From JBBRLG01 sp038231495 (GTDB taxonomy: Bacteria > Planctomycetota > Planctomycetia > Gemmatales > Gemmataceae), in NCBI GenBank assembly GCA_038231495.1, contig JBBRLG010000416.1:1-6768 (forward strand): DNA of 6,768 nucleotides, in the 5' to 3' direction. Position 1 is the first letter of the stretch. Each line of letters begins with the position of its first letter. Below the pieces are notes generated by a model. It was not told the DNA's origin. It ran no database searches and saw nothing but the letters and a program-made list of their open reading frames with translations. Below, piece after piece: positions 1-6,763 of this stretch. The position numbers and the translations under genes were made by a program.

Positions 1-85
1 GCACGGGTGTAACAGCAGTGCGTGGGTGTAGGGCACCGGTGCAGCAGCAGGGCATGGGGCACCGGTGTACCACCCAGAGCATAGC
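1..85. repeat. Three degenerate GCACCGGTG-type repeat units
   Basis: Three related units follow one another, beginning GCACGGGTGTAACAGCAG at 1, GCACCGGTGCAGCAGCAG at 33 and GCACCGGTGTACCACC at 59. Units are about 26-32 bases long. The 11-mer GGGCACCGGTG occurs exactly at 31-41 and 57-67, and GCACCGGTGC at 33-42 is its own reverse complement. The first unit starts at the window edge, so the array may extend further left. No convincing coding sequence covers it. It could be a short intergenic repeat array or the decayed end of an upstream element; the sequence here cannot separate these. Confidence 0.5.
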
Positions 86-120
86 AAAAATCGAGCCGAA
101 CACTATTGGGCCTGTCCTCT

Positions 121-154
121 TTTCTTGTCTCCTTTCTTGTCTCCAAAAAAGGAG
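121..154 (+). promoter_or_regulatory. Pyrimidine-rich leader with 12-bp tandem duplication and ribosome binding site
   Basis: TTTCTTGTCTCC occurs twice in direct succession (121-132 and 133-144), followed by six A residues and the Shine-Dalgarno AAAGGAG (148-154), five bases before the ATG at 160. CTCCTTT at 129-135, created across the junction of the two copies, is the exact complement of AAAGGAG. A 7-bp hairpin with a 12-base loop could therefore hide the ribosome binding site. The repeat and complementarity are visible; control of translation is inference. Confidence 0.5.
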
Positions 155-159
155 CCGCC

Positions 160-1050
160 ATGAACGTGCGCTTGCTGTTGATCGTCACCGTCGGTGCGGT
201 TCTTGGCCTGTTCCTGGTGCGGCCGTTTCTGGCTGCGGCCGGCGACAAGGAACCCCTGAAACTGGACCTGCGGTCGCGCGTCAAGGGCGATCGAGACCGC
301 TATGCCGTCGTCGAGAAGAAAGCCGACTGGGATCCGAAGAAAACCGCCATCATCATTTGCGATATGTGGGACGATCATTGGTGTAAGTCCGCCGCGGGCC
401 GGGTGGGCGAGTTGGCCGGGCCGCTCAATGACACGGTAAAATCGGCCCGCGCCCGCGGCGTGTTCGTCATCCACGCGCCGAGCAGTGTCACCGCGTTTTA
501 CAAGGACACGCCGCCGCGTAAGCTCGCCCAGGACGCGCCGTTCGCCAAGACGCCGGTGCCGCTGGCAACCGCCGAGCGTTGGGGGACGGCGTGGTGCTGG
601 CCCGACCCGAAACGCGAGGCGGCGCTGCCGATTGACGACGAGGACATGGGCTGCGACTGCGCCGTGAAGTGCAAGATCCGCGAGGCGTGGACGCGCCAGA
701 CCCCGGCCATCGAAATCGTCGAGGGCGACGCGCTCACCGACAACGGCCAGGAGGTGTGGAACCTGTTGCAAGCGCGCGGCATCGACAACGTACTGCTCTG
801 CGGCGTTCACCTGAACATGTGCGTGCTGGGCCGGCCGTTTGGCATCCGGCAGCTGGTGCGCCTCGGTAAGAACGTCGCCTTGGTGCGCGACCTGACGGAC
901 GCGATGTACAACCCGGAAAAGCCGCCCAAGGTCAGCCACTTTGCCGGCACCGACCTCGTCGTCGAGCACGTCGAGAAGTTTTGGTGCCCGTCGTGTACCA
1001 GCAGCGACGTGACCGGCAAACCTGCGTTTCATTTCAAGGCGGCGAAGTAG
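160..1050 (+). CDS. Exported isochorismatase-like cysteine hydrolase family protein
   Basis: The 296-residue product has a hydrophobic N-terminus (about residues 5-26) that looks like a signal peptide ending near A25-A27, or an uncleaved anchor, so the protein likely acts outside the cytoplasm. The rest fits the isochorismatase/nicotinamidase fold. A first strand ends in IIICDMWDDHW, with the probable catalytic Asp68. The nucleophile segment is GVHLNMCVLGRPFG, with Cys221 preceded by the region where these enzymes form their cis-peptide. RDLTDAMYNP follows. The family hydrolyses amides or vinyl ethers, but no substrate can be assigned. The usual catalytic lysine is not evident: the stretch before the nucleophile reads AIEIVEGDAL. 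The protein carries ten cysteines, including C165, C167, C171 and a CPSC pair (C276, C279) near the C-terminus. ATG at 160 is preferred over an in-frame TTG at 106 because AAAGGAG sits directly upstream and the signal peptide begins there. A terminator-like palindrome follows 20 bases after the stop. Confidence 0.85.
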   Translation: MNVRLLLIVTVGAVLGLFLVRPFLAAAGDKEPLKLDLRSRVKGDRDRYAVVEKKADWDPKKTAIIICDMWDDHWCKSAAGRVGELAGPLNDTVKSARARGVFVIHAPSSVTAFYKDTPPRKLAQDAPFAKTPVPLATAERWGTAWCWPDPKREAALPIDDEDMGCDCAVKCKIREAWTRQTPAIEIVEGDALTDNGQEVWNLLQARGIDNVLLCGVHLNMCVLGRPFGIRQLVRLGKNVALVRDLTDAMYNPEKPPKVSHFAGTDLVVEHVEKFWCPSCTSSDVTGKPAFHFKAAK

Positions 1051-1070
1051 GTAAGAGCCACTAACCCAAT

Positions 1071-1140
1071 GGCGAGCGTCGGTGCGTAAGCCCGACGTGG
1101 AACGCTACACGACGTGCTCACGCACCGACGCTCGCCTTTT
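1071..1140 (+). terminator. Perfect 17-bp inverted repeat with T run, probable terminator
   Basis: GGCGAGCGTCGGTGCGT at 1071-1087 is exactly reverse-complemented at 1120-1136, followed by TTTT at 1137-1140. The 32-base loop is long for a simple intrinsic terminator. CGTCGG at 1077-1082 can instead pair with CCGACG at 1092-1097, a competing smaller hairpin, and CGACGTG is repeated directly at 1093 and 1110. Its place just after the isochorismatase-like gene supports termination. The elaborate symmetry also fits a dispersed intergenic palindrome. Confidence 0.65.
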
Positions 1141-1141
1141 G

Positions 1142-1210
1142 CGGCTCCAGGACATTGTGGGCCGGCACATCTGTTTATCATCCCACCACGAACCTCGATT
1201 CCTGGAGCCG
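1142..1210 (+). promoter_or_regulatory. Leader with 11-bp inverted repeat enclosing the ribosome binding site
   Basis: CGGCTCCAGGA at 1142-1152 is exactly complementary to TCCTGGAGCCG at 1200-1210. The second arm contains the GGAG ribosome binding site (1204-1207) of the following gene, six bases before its ATG. An inner pair, GTGGG at 1157-1161 with CCCAC at 1182-1186, could extend the fold. If the transcript includes both arms, the site would be sequestered. If transcription starts inside the loop, the repeat would act only as DNA, for example as an operator. Confidence 0.45.
1155..1181 (+). promoter_or_regulatory. Weak candidate sigma-70-type promoter
   Basis: TATCAT at 1176-1181 matches five of six bases of the TATAAT -10 box. 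The only upstream hexamer near the right distance is TTGTGG at 1155-1160, with a short 15-base spacer and only TTG matching. It lies between the terminator-like palindrome and the large secreted-protein gene, where a new promoter would be expected. The sequence match alone is poor. Confidence 0.25.
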
Positions 1211-1213
1211 GTC

Positions 1214-3979
1214 ATGTCATACTTTCCCGTACTTCGTTGTACCTTCACTCTGTCGCTGCCCTTGTTCCTCGCGGCAACCTCGTTCGCCGGGGACGAGACC
1301 ATCTGGCTCGAAGCCGAACACCTCGACGGCATCCAGGGCTATTGCTGGCCGTTGGGCAAGCCGGAGATGAAGAAGACCAACGGCCACTGGGGTCTGTCCG
1401 GACCCGGTTGGGCCGCCGAGTGGAACCAGGGCGGGGAGAGCGGCTTTTTGTCCGTCGCCGTCGGGGCCGACGACGACAAGGCCGTTGCCACCAAGACCCT
1501 CGAAGTCCCCGCCGACGGCAAGTATTTCGTCTGGGTGCGCTACGCCGACTGGCGCGAGCAGACAGAGCGTTTTCAGATCCGCATCGAACAGGAAGGCGCT
1601 GCGGCCTGGACCGGCAAGTTCGGCGCGACGCCGGTCGTCGAGGAAGACAACGAAATGAAGCTCTACTGGGGCTGGGCATTCGGTTGGGGCCAGCAGGAAA
1701 CCACCCTCAAGAAGGGTGCCGCCAAACTCAGCCTGATGACCACGACCAAAGACGCCGTGCCGCGCCAGGTGGACGTTATCGTGCTCACGACCGACGCGGC
1801 CTACCGGCCCTTCGTCAAGGAGCGACCGCGGAATTATGCCTGGGACGTGTTGCACGCCTACCACAAGGGCATTGCCGACGACCTCGAACCGCTGGCGCGC
1901 AACCGGCCCGACTTCAAGCTGCCGGACGCCTGGAAGCTGCACACTTTCAAGGACAAGGGTTTTCGCTACCTCTGGAATGTTAGTCCCGACAAGCCGGCGA
2001 ACTGGCTAACCGACAACCCGCAGCGCGTGTTGTTCCCTTACAACGTCAACGACGAGGACACCCGCACCGAGTTCGAGAAGAAGTACGGCGGCAAAAAGGA
2101 CGTGCCGATCTTCTCCGACCCGCGTATCGTGCCGACGTTTCACGGCGCGGGGGCCGCGATCTTTGCGACCGACCCCAAGACCGGCGAGCTGCTCGAACCC
2201 GGCAAGAAGTTCGCGAAGTGGCTCGACGACAATCCGGATCGCGATTGGGCCATGATGATGAATTATGCCGGTCCGAAAACCGTCGGCGACAAGGGGCAGG
2301 CTCAATTTCAGAAGTATCGAGGCCGTTACGTCGGCTCGATTGCCGGCGAAAGCCTCGGCTATTTCGACGTGGACGCCAAGAAGATGCAGGAGGCGACGGC
2401 CCCGGCGACGACACGCCGGCAACTCGCCGAGGCGTTTACGAGGCTGAGCCTGGACGCGAACGCCGCGAAGTACAAGCAAATCTACGGCAAAGACCTCGAC
2501 CAAAACGCCTATGCCGACGTGATCCCGTGCCCGTCGGTCGGCAACATCGCCTTCACGCCGTTGGCGTACGATTGGGGGGCGCGGACGGTCGGCTACGAAT
2601 CGTCGGCGATGTCGTCGTCGCTGCTGGGGATGCGCTGGGCGTTCCTGCGCGGGGCGGCCCGGCAACACGCGGGGCTGACGGCGACGTACCGCTCGTGCAA
2701 TTTCGGCGACGCCTCGACCATCTTCAGCGTCGGCTCCAGCTTCAGCGGCCCACGCAACATCCTCGACAACTACTACTCCGTCTACTCCGGTGCCGGCATG
2801 ACGTGGTACAAGATGGACGTCTGGTATCAATACATGGCCGGGTCGTCGCTGTTCTATCACGAGCAGGGTTTCGACGAGTTTTGGAAGCCGGGCGGTACCA
2901 CCGCGGCGGGAGTGAAGGAAGTCCAACTTTCGCCCAAGGGGCAACTGGTGGACCGCTTCCTGCGCGTGACCGCGAAGCACCCCGACCGCGGCCACCCCTA
3001 CACGCCGGTCGCCTTTCTAGTGGACTACGCCCACGGCTGGGAGCCGGCACCCTTCTGGCCCAACGCCTTCAACGATCACCACAAGAACCCCGACAAGTTC
3101 CGTCACGGCGACCACGAAGCGATGCTCGAAGCCTATTTTTGGACCGCCTACTTTCCCATCGGCCCGGCGAGCACCCGGCCGATCACGGCGACCAACGAAG
3201 TCTATTTACCGGGCGTTTTCGGCGACGTGTTCGACGTGGTTTACGCCTACCCCGACGTGAAGAAATGGCGAACGCTCGACACCTACCCGGTCGTCGTGGC
3301 CACCGGCGACATCGAGTTGACGACGGCCGAGGGGGCGCGGCTGGCGGAATATGTCAAAAATGGCGGCACGTTGGTCGTGGCGGACACGCACTTGACGGGC
3401 GCGGGTGTCAAGGCGTTGAACCTGCCGGCAGCCGGCGCGGAGGCGGAGGCGACGGGATACCGCTGGCTGAAAGACGAAAAAGAGCAGCCGTCGCAGCGCT
3501 TTCGCTACCGGCCAATTACCGGCGGGCGTACGTTGGCAACGACGCCGGACGGCAAGGCATTTTGCGCGGCGTTCGACCAGGGCAAGGGGCGGTTGATCTA
3601 CCTGTCGGTGCCCCGTGGCCTGGGCATCGACCGCGCCGCGCACCCGGTGCTGGGCCACTTGCTTGCCCACCTGACGCGCGGCGTGATGCCGGTGGAGGTT
3701 CGCGGCGAAGTCGAGTGGCTGGTAAACCGCACGGCGACCGGCTGGCTGGTTACGCTCTTGAACCCGGCAGGCCAGGCGAAACCGCAGCAGGGCATCACGC
3801 CGACGGACTACCGCGAGAATCGGACCGTGAGCATCCGCACCGCGATGCCGGTGAAGAGCGCCGCGGATTGGCTGTTTCCGGACGAGAAACTGAGTCCGCA
3901 GCCGCGGGGCAAAGGCACCGTGCTGGAGATCGTCGTGCCGGCGGGCGGGGTTCGGATTGTGGAGCTTGGAGAGGGGTAA
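1214..3979 (+). CDS. Large secreted protein, putative glycoside-hydrolase-like enzyme
   Basis: The 921-residue product starts with a clear signal peptide (MSYFPVLRC, then a hydrophobic run, probable cleavage after SFA at residue 25). Residues about 33-200 begin with EAEHLDG and end with VDVIVLTTDAAY, the pattern of a galactose-binding-like beta-sandwich (carbohydrate-binding-module type). Residues about 205-590 look like an alpha/beta catalytic region, with GESLGYF (E379), GYESS (E462) and YHEQGFDEFW (E550) as candidate acids. Residues about 595-815 start PYTPVAFLVDYAHGW and include TYPVVVATGD and a YVKNGGTLVVADTH segment. This resembles the glutamine-amidotransferase-like domain of GH42-type beta-galactosidases. 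A C-terminal beta domain closes the protein. The layout suggests carbohydrate breakdown outside the cytoplasm, but I cannot name a GH family or substrate. ATG at 1214 is chosen because GGAG lies six bases upstream and the signal peptide starts there. An earlier in-frame GTG at 1082 falls inside the terminator palindrome. Confidence 0.8.
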   Translation: MSYFPVLRCTFTLSLPLFLAATSFAGDETIWLEAEHLDGIQGYCWPLGKPEMKKTNGHWGLSGPGWAAEWNQGGESGFLSVAVGADDDKAVATKTLEVPADGKYFVWVRYADWREQTERFQIRIEQEGAAAWTGKFGATPVVEEDNEMKLYWGWAFGWGQQETTLKKGAAKLSLMTTTKDAVPRQVDVIVLTTDAAYRPFVKERPRNYAWDVLHAYHKGIADDLEPLARNRPDFKLPDAWKLHTFKDKGFRYLWNVSPDKPANWLTDNPQRVLFPYNVNDEDTRTEFEKKYGGKKDVPIFSDPRIVPTFHGAGAAIFATDPKTGELLEPGKKFAKWLDDNPDRDWAMMMNYAGPKTVGDKGQAQFQKYRGRYVGSIAGESLGYFDVDAKKMQEATAPATTRRQLAEAFTRLSLDANAAKYKQIYGKDLDQNAYADVIPCPSVGNIAFTPLAYDWGARTVGYESSAMSSSLLGMRWAFLRGAARQHAGLTATYRSCNFGDASTIFSVGSSFSGPRNILDNYYSVYSGAGMTWYKMDVWYQYMAGSSLFYHEQGFDEFWKPGGTTAAGVKEVQLSPKGQLVDRFLRVTAKHPDRGHPYTPVAFLVDYAHGWEPAPFWPNAFNDHHKNPDKFRHGDHEAMLEAYFWTAYFPIGPASTRPITATNEVYLPGVFGDVFDVVYAYPDVKKWRTLDTYPVVVATGDIELTTAEGARLAEYVKNGGTLVVADTHLTGAGVKALNLPAAGAEAEATGYRWLKDEKEQPSQRFRYRPITGGRTLATTPDGKAFCAAFDQGKGRLIYLSVPRGLGIDRAAHPVLGHLLAHLTRGVMPVEVRGEVEWLVNRTATGWLVTLLNPAGQAKPQQGITPTDYRENRTVSIRTAMPVKSAADWLFPDEKLSPQPRGKGTVLEIVVPAGGVRIVELGEG

Positions 3980-3997
3980 GAGTGCGTTTAAGCGAAC

Positions 3998-4042
3998 CGG
4001 CCCGCGACTGGAAGCGTCAGATGCGCTTCCAATCGCGGGCCG
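3998..4042. terminator. 19-bp hairpin between converging genes, probable terminator
   Basis: CGGCCCGCGACTGGAAGCG at 3998-4016 pairs with CGCTTCCAATCGCGGGCCG at 4024-4042 around a 7-base loop, with a single imperfection. That position is a C-A mismatch in plus-strand RNA but a G-U wobble in minus-strand RNA, so the minus-strand transcript folds slightly better. It lies 18 bases after the secreted-protein stop and 26 bases beyond the Spy-like gene stop, the right place for a shared terminator. Neither side has a clear T run. Confidence 0.6.
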
Positions 4043-4068
4043 TGCTCGCAAACTCGGTCCCGCTGCAA

Positions 4069-4728
4069 TTACGGGTTCGGGTTCGGACGGGTGCGAACGA
4101 TCGTGAACGGTTCGCCGGTCATTTCCTTCCACATCTTCTTCTGGTCGTCGGTCAGGACGGCGGTGACCTTCTCCGCCGCTTCCTTGCGAATCTTGGTCTG
4201 CATTTCGCCTTTTTCCGCAGCGGTGCCGGTGCCGCCGCGCACGTCGGCCACCTGCTTCTGCGTGTCGTCCGCGATGCCCTTGATCTTGTCCTTCTGCTCG
4301 TCCTTGATGCCCAGGGTCTTCACGACGTCGGGTCGCGAGTAGGCCTGCGCGCCGGCCTGCTGCAACTCAATTTGCTTGAGCCGCTTGAGCTGCTCCGGCT
4401 TCAGGATGTCGCCGACTGCCTTGAGGGTTTCTGCGGAAACCATCTTGGTCATTTCCTGGGTCTTCGTGCGGCGCTCTTCGCCCTGGAGGTCGCGCAGCTT
4501 GGCCATTTCGTCTTTGTGGGCGTCCGTCACCTTGGTGACGGCATCCTTGAGCTTGTCGGCCTGCTCTTTTTCGACTTTCAATTCCTTCTGGACGCTTTCG
4601 TTGGTGAGCAGTTGGCCAATGCCACCCTGGCCCTGACCGGCGCCACCGGGCTGCCGTTGGGCCAGCGCGGGCGCGGCCAGCGCCACGGTCAACGCGAGGG
4701 CAAACGTGAGACGCAGAAACGTACGCAT
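4069..4728 (-). CDS. Secreted helical protein resembling Spy/LTXXQ-motif proteins
   Basis: The 219-residue product has a textbook signal peptide (MRTF, hydrophobic core, probable cleavage after PALA at residue 23). A short Gly/Gln-rich linker (QPGGAGQGQGG) follows. The rest is highly charged, Lys/Glu/Gln-rich and predicted helical. KPEQLKRLKQI (110-120) and LTDDQKKMWKEM (192-203) resemble the LTXXQ motif of Spy/CpxP periplasmic proteins. The domain looks duplicated: VQKELKVEKEQADKLK (46-61) matches VVKTLGIKDEQKDKIK (135-150), and each half ends in an LTXXQ-like helix. The C-terminus reads GEPF followed by an RPNPNP tail. Spy and CpxP act in envelope stress and as chaperones, but here that role is inference. 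ATG at 4728 is preferred over an in-frame TTG at 4746 because GGGAG (4736-4740 on the minus strand) lies seven bases upstream and the signal peptide starts at this Met. ptsI lies upstream in the same direction across a 283-base gap, so co-transcription is uncertain. Confidence 0.8.
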   Translation of the reverse strand: MRTFLRLTFALALTVALAAPALAQRQPGGAGQGQGGIGQLLTNESVQKELKVEKEQADKLKDAVTKVTDAHKDEMAKLRDLQGEERRTKTQEMTKMVSAETLKAVGDILKPEQLKRLKQIELQQAGAQAYSRPDVVKTLGIKDEQKDKIKGIADDTQKQVADVRGGTGTAAEKGEMQTKIRKEAAEKVTAVLTDDQKKMWKEMTGEPFTIVRTRPNPNP

Positions 4729-5011
4729 GAAAAATCTCCCAAACAAAAACCGGCGAGATCCCCGACCACAATCAATACGTCCCTTGGTGTTCCGCGGCGG
4801 GGAGTTTCCCGACGGAACGGGGCGTGTACCCCTATTTAGTGCCGGCCAGGTTGTCCCAGCCGCGGCAAATGCAAAAGCAAGCCCGTACTCGGCTGCGCCG
4901 CGATCAGCGACACCCTGATGTTATACGGATTGCGTTGCCAACGGCTGGATTATTGCCGCGTGAAATGGGAAAGACAAGAAAAATAAACGGCGAATTATCG
5001 GCTTGTCGCAA
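4729..5011. other. Intergenic region between ptsI and the Spy-like gene
   Basis: This 283-base gap should hold the end of the ptsI transcript and the start of the Spy-like one. The part next to ptsI (about 4920-5011) is clearly more AT-rich than the genes around it. I find no strong terminator: the only symmetry is GACAAG (4973-4978) with CTTGTC (5002-5007). An imperfect inverted repeat occurs around 4791-4816, near the Spy-like gene. TAAATA-like boxes exist on the minus strand but lack a partner at a sensible spacing, so no promoter is called. I see no small gene or RNA. Confidence 0.6.
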
Positions 5012-6763
5012 TTATTTACGCATGTCCAGGACGTTGACGTTGGGCCAGATTTCCTGGATTTTGCGCATAAGGTACTTGCGGATGCCCTTGGAAGTGTGCA
5101 AGTGCAGGACGCCGCGAGCCACCTTGCGCGCGAAGTCGCTCGGCGTGTGCCGTACCAGGTCCTTGATCGACGGCACGAACGCGGGGCTCATGCTCAGCCG
5201 GCGCAGGCCCATGCCGAACAGCGGCAGGAAGCAGCGCGGCCGCCCCGCCATCTCGCCGCACAGCGTCACCGGCTTGTTCTGGGCCACGCAGGCGCGGATG
5301 ACGTGCGCCAGGACGTGCATCAACGCGGGGCCGAACGGTTCGCACAGGTGCGCGACTTTCGGGTTGTCGCGGTCGGCGGCCATCAGGTATTGCGTCAGGT
5401 CGTTCGAGCCGATGCTGACGAAATCGACTTCTTTCAGGATGCGCTTGATGCACAGCGCCGCCGCCGGCACCTCCAGCATGATGCCGACCGGCAACTCCTC
5501 GGCCTGGACCACGCCCTGTTGCCGCAAGTCTTGCCTAGCTCTCGCCACCGCGCGCTTGAGACGGACCACTTCTTCCAGCGTGCTGATCATCGGGAAGAGG
5601 AGGCTCACCTTCCCGTGCGCCCCGGCGCGGAGGATGGCGCGCAACTGCGTCTGGAAGAACTCCGGGTAAGCCGTGCTGAGGCGAATGCTGCGGAAACCCA
5701 TGAACGGGTTCGGCTCGTTGTGGTGGCTGAAGTACGGCACGTGCTTGTCGCCGCCGAGGTCCAACGTGCGGATCGTTACGGTGCGGTTGGGTGCGGCCTC
5801 GATGATGGCCTGGTACGCCTCGACCTGCTCGTCCTCGGTGGGCACCGACGGGTGCGTCAGGAACAGGTACTCGGTGCGGTACAGGCCGACGCCGGACGCG
5901 CCGACCTTCGTCGCCATGGCGGCATCGCCGGCATTGTTGACGTTGGCCAGCAGTTCGACCCGCTGGCCGTCGGGCGTCACCGGTTCCAGGTCGCGGTTCT
6001 CAATCAGCTTGGCCGACAGATCGACGTACTCGCGCTCCAATTTGCGGTAGGCCGCCTCGACCTCCGGGCCGGGACTGAGGTAGACGTGGCCCTCGCGACC
6101 GTCCAGTGCGATTAGCTGGCCGGTGTGAACGTCCCGGAGCAGGCCGCGGATGCCGGAGACGGCAGGGATGCCGAGCGCGCGGGCGAGGATGGCGGCGTGG
6201 CTGGTGGTGCCGCCCTTTTCGGTGAGGATGCCGGCGACGAAGCGGCGGTCGAAATTGAGTGCTTGCGACGGCAGAATTTCGGGCGCGACCAGGATGACCG
6301 GCTCGTCGCCGGCGAAGGTCGGGCAAATGACATCGCGCGCCAGCTGGCCCAGGAGGCGGGCCATCACGTCGCGCAGGTCGGCCATGCGCTCTTGCAAATA
6401 GGGGTCGGTGATCTGCTGGTTGAGGGCGTTGTACTCGTCGAGGACGTGGTGTAGGGCGGTGGCGGCATCGACGCCGCGCTCGCGGATGCCGTTTTTGACC
6501 TTGTTAATCAGGGTGTTGTCGCGCAGCAGCAGGCGGTGCGAGCGGAAGATGGCCGCCTCGTCGTCGCCGATCTCCTGCGAGACGCGGGCGATGGTGTCGT
6601 CCAGCTCGCGGACGGCGGCGTTGCAGGCTTCTTCAAAGCGGGTGATTTCGCCGGAGAGGGCGGCGGGGTCCAGGTGGTGGGGTTCGTCCCACGACAGGGG
6701 GTGCTCCACGCAATACGCGCGGGCCACAGCGATGCCCGGTGAGACCGGTATACCTTTCCGCAT
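5012..6763 (-). CDS. ptsI: PTS Enzyme I, phosphoenolpyruvate-protein phosphotransferase
   Basis: This 583-residue cytoplasmic enzyme takes phosphate from phosphoenolpyruvate onto its own histidine and passes it to HPr, the first step of the phosphotransferase system. The start MRKGIPVSPGIAVARA is typical. Residues about 30-140 form the helical HPr-binding part, followed by the swivelling phosphohistidine domain with GGTTSHAAI (His189). The C-terminal PEP-binding barrel carries GVGLYRTEYLF (Arg296), RTLDLGGDK (Arg332), MLEVPAAA (Glu431), GSNDLTQY (Asn454, Asp455), Arg465 and CGEMAG (Cys502). These match the E. coli enzyme residue for residue, even in numbering, so activity is likely. Length is close to the usual 575. 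Only five bases remain upstream of the ATG, so its ribosome binding site cannot be judged. No HPr, EIIA or EII gene is in view; ptsH may lie just beyond the right edge. Confidence 0.95.
   Translation of the reverse strand: MRKGIPVSPGIAVARAYCVEHPLSWDEPHHLDPAALSGEITRFEEACNAAVRELDDTIARVSQEIGDDEAAIFRSHRLLLRDNTLINKVKNGIRERGVDAATALHHVLDEYNALNQQITDPYLQERMADLRDVMARLLGQLARDVICPTFAGDEPVILVAPEILPSQALNFDRRFVAGILTEKGGTTSHAAILARALGIPAVSGIRGLLRDVHTGQLIALDGREGHVYLSPGPEVEAAYRKLEREYVDLSAKLIENRDLEPVTPDGQRVELLANVNNAGDAAMATKVGASGVGLYRTEYLFLTHPSVPTEDEQVEAYQAIIEAAPNRTVTIRTLDLGGDKHVPYFSHHNEPNPFMGFRSIRLSTAYPEFFQTQLRAILRAGAHGKVSLLFPMISTLEEVVRLKRAVARARQDLRQQGVVQAEELPVGIMLEVPAAALCIKRILKEVDFVSIGSNDLTQYLMAADRDNPKVAHLCEPFGPALMHVLAHVIRACVAQNKPVTLCGEMAGRPRCFLPLFGMGLRRLSMSPAFVPSIKDLVRHTPSDFARKVARGVLHLHTSKGIRKYLMRKIQEIWPNVNVLDMRK

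Noticed and set aside
1..85. CRISPR-like array
   Set aside because: The repeats are short, degenerate and almost contiguous, with no distinct spacers and no cas genes.
106..159. In-frame TTG extension of the isochorismatase-like gene
   Set aside because: The extension covers the pyrimidine leader and the ribosome binding site; ATG at 160 has ideal spacing and begins a normal signal peptide.
18..386. 122-residue plus-strand open frame across the repeats and the start of the isochorismatase-like gene
   Set aside because: It begins in the repeat array, overlaps the real gene out of frame and has no protein-like features.
103..1032. 309-residue open frame antisense to the isochorismatase-like gene
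   Set aside because: No recognisable motif or ribosome binding site, and it mirrors a well-supported gene.
1082..1213. In-frame GTG extension of the large secreted protein
   Set aside because: It begins inside the terminator palindrome and would bury the signal peptide 44 residues into the protein.
2006..2995. 329-residue open frame antisense to the large secreted protein
   Set aside because: Arg/Val-rich shadow with no family features.
2218..4839. 873-residue open frame on the plus strand
   Set aside because: It overlaps the secreted-protein gene in another frame and runs antisense through the Spy-like gene. Its Arg/Gly/Pro-rich composition is typical of a stop-poor shadow in GC-rich DNA.
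5003..6115. 370-residue plus-strand open frame antisense to ptsI
   Set aside because: ptsI is certain from its motifs; the antisense frame is a composition artefact.
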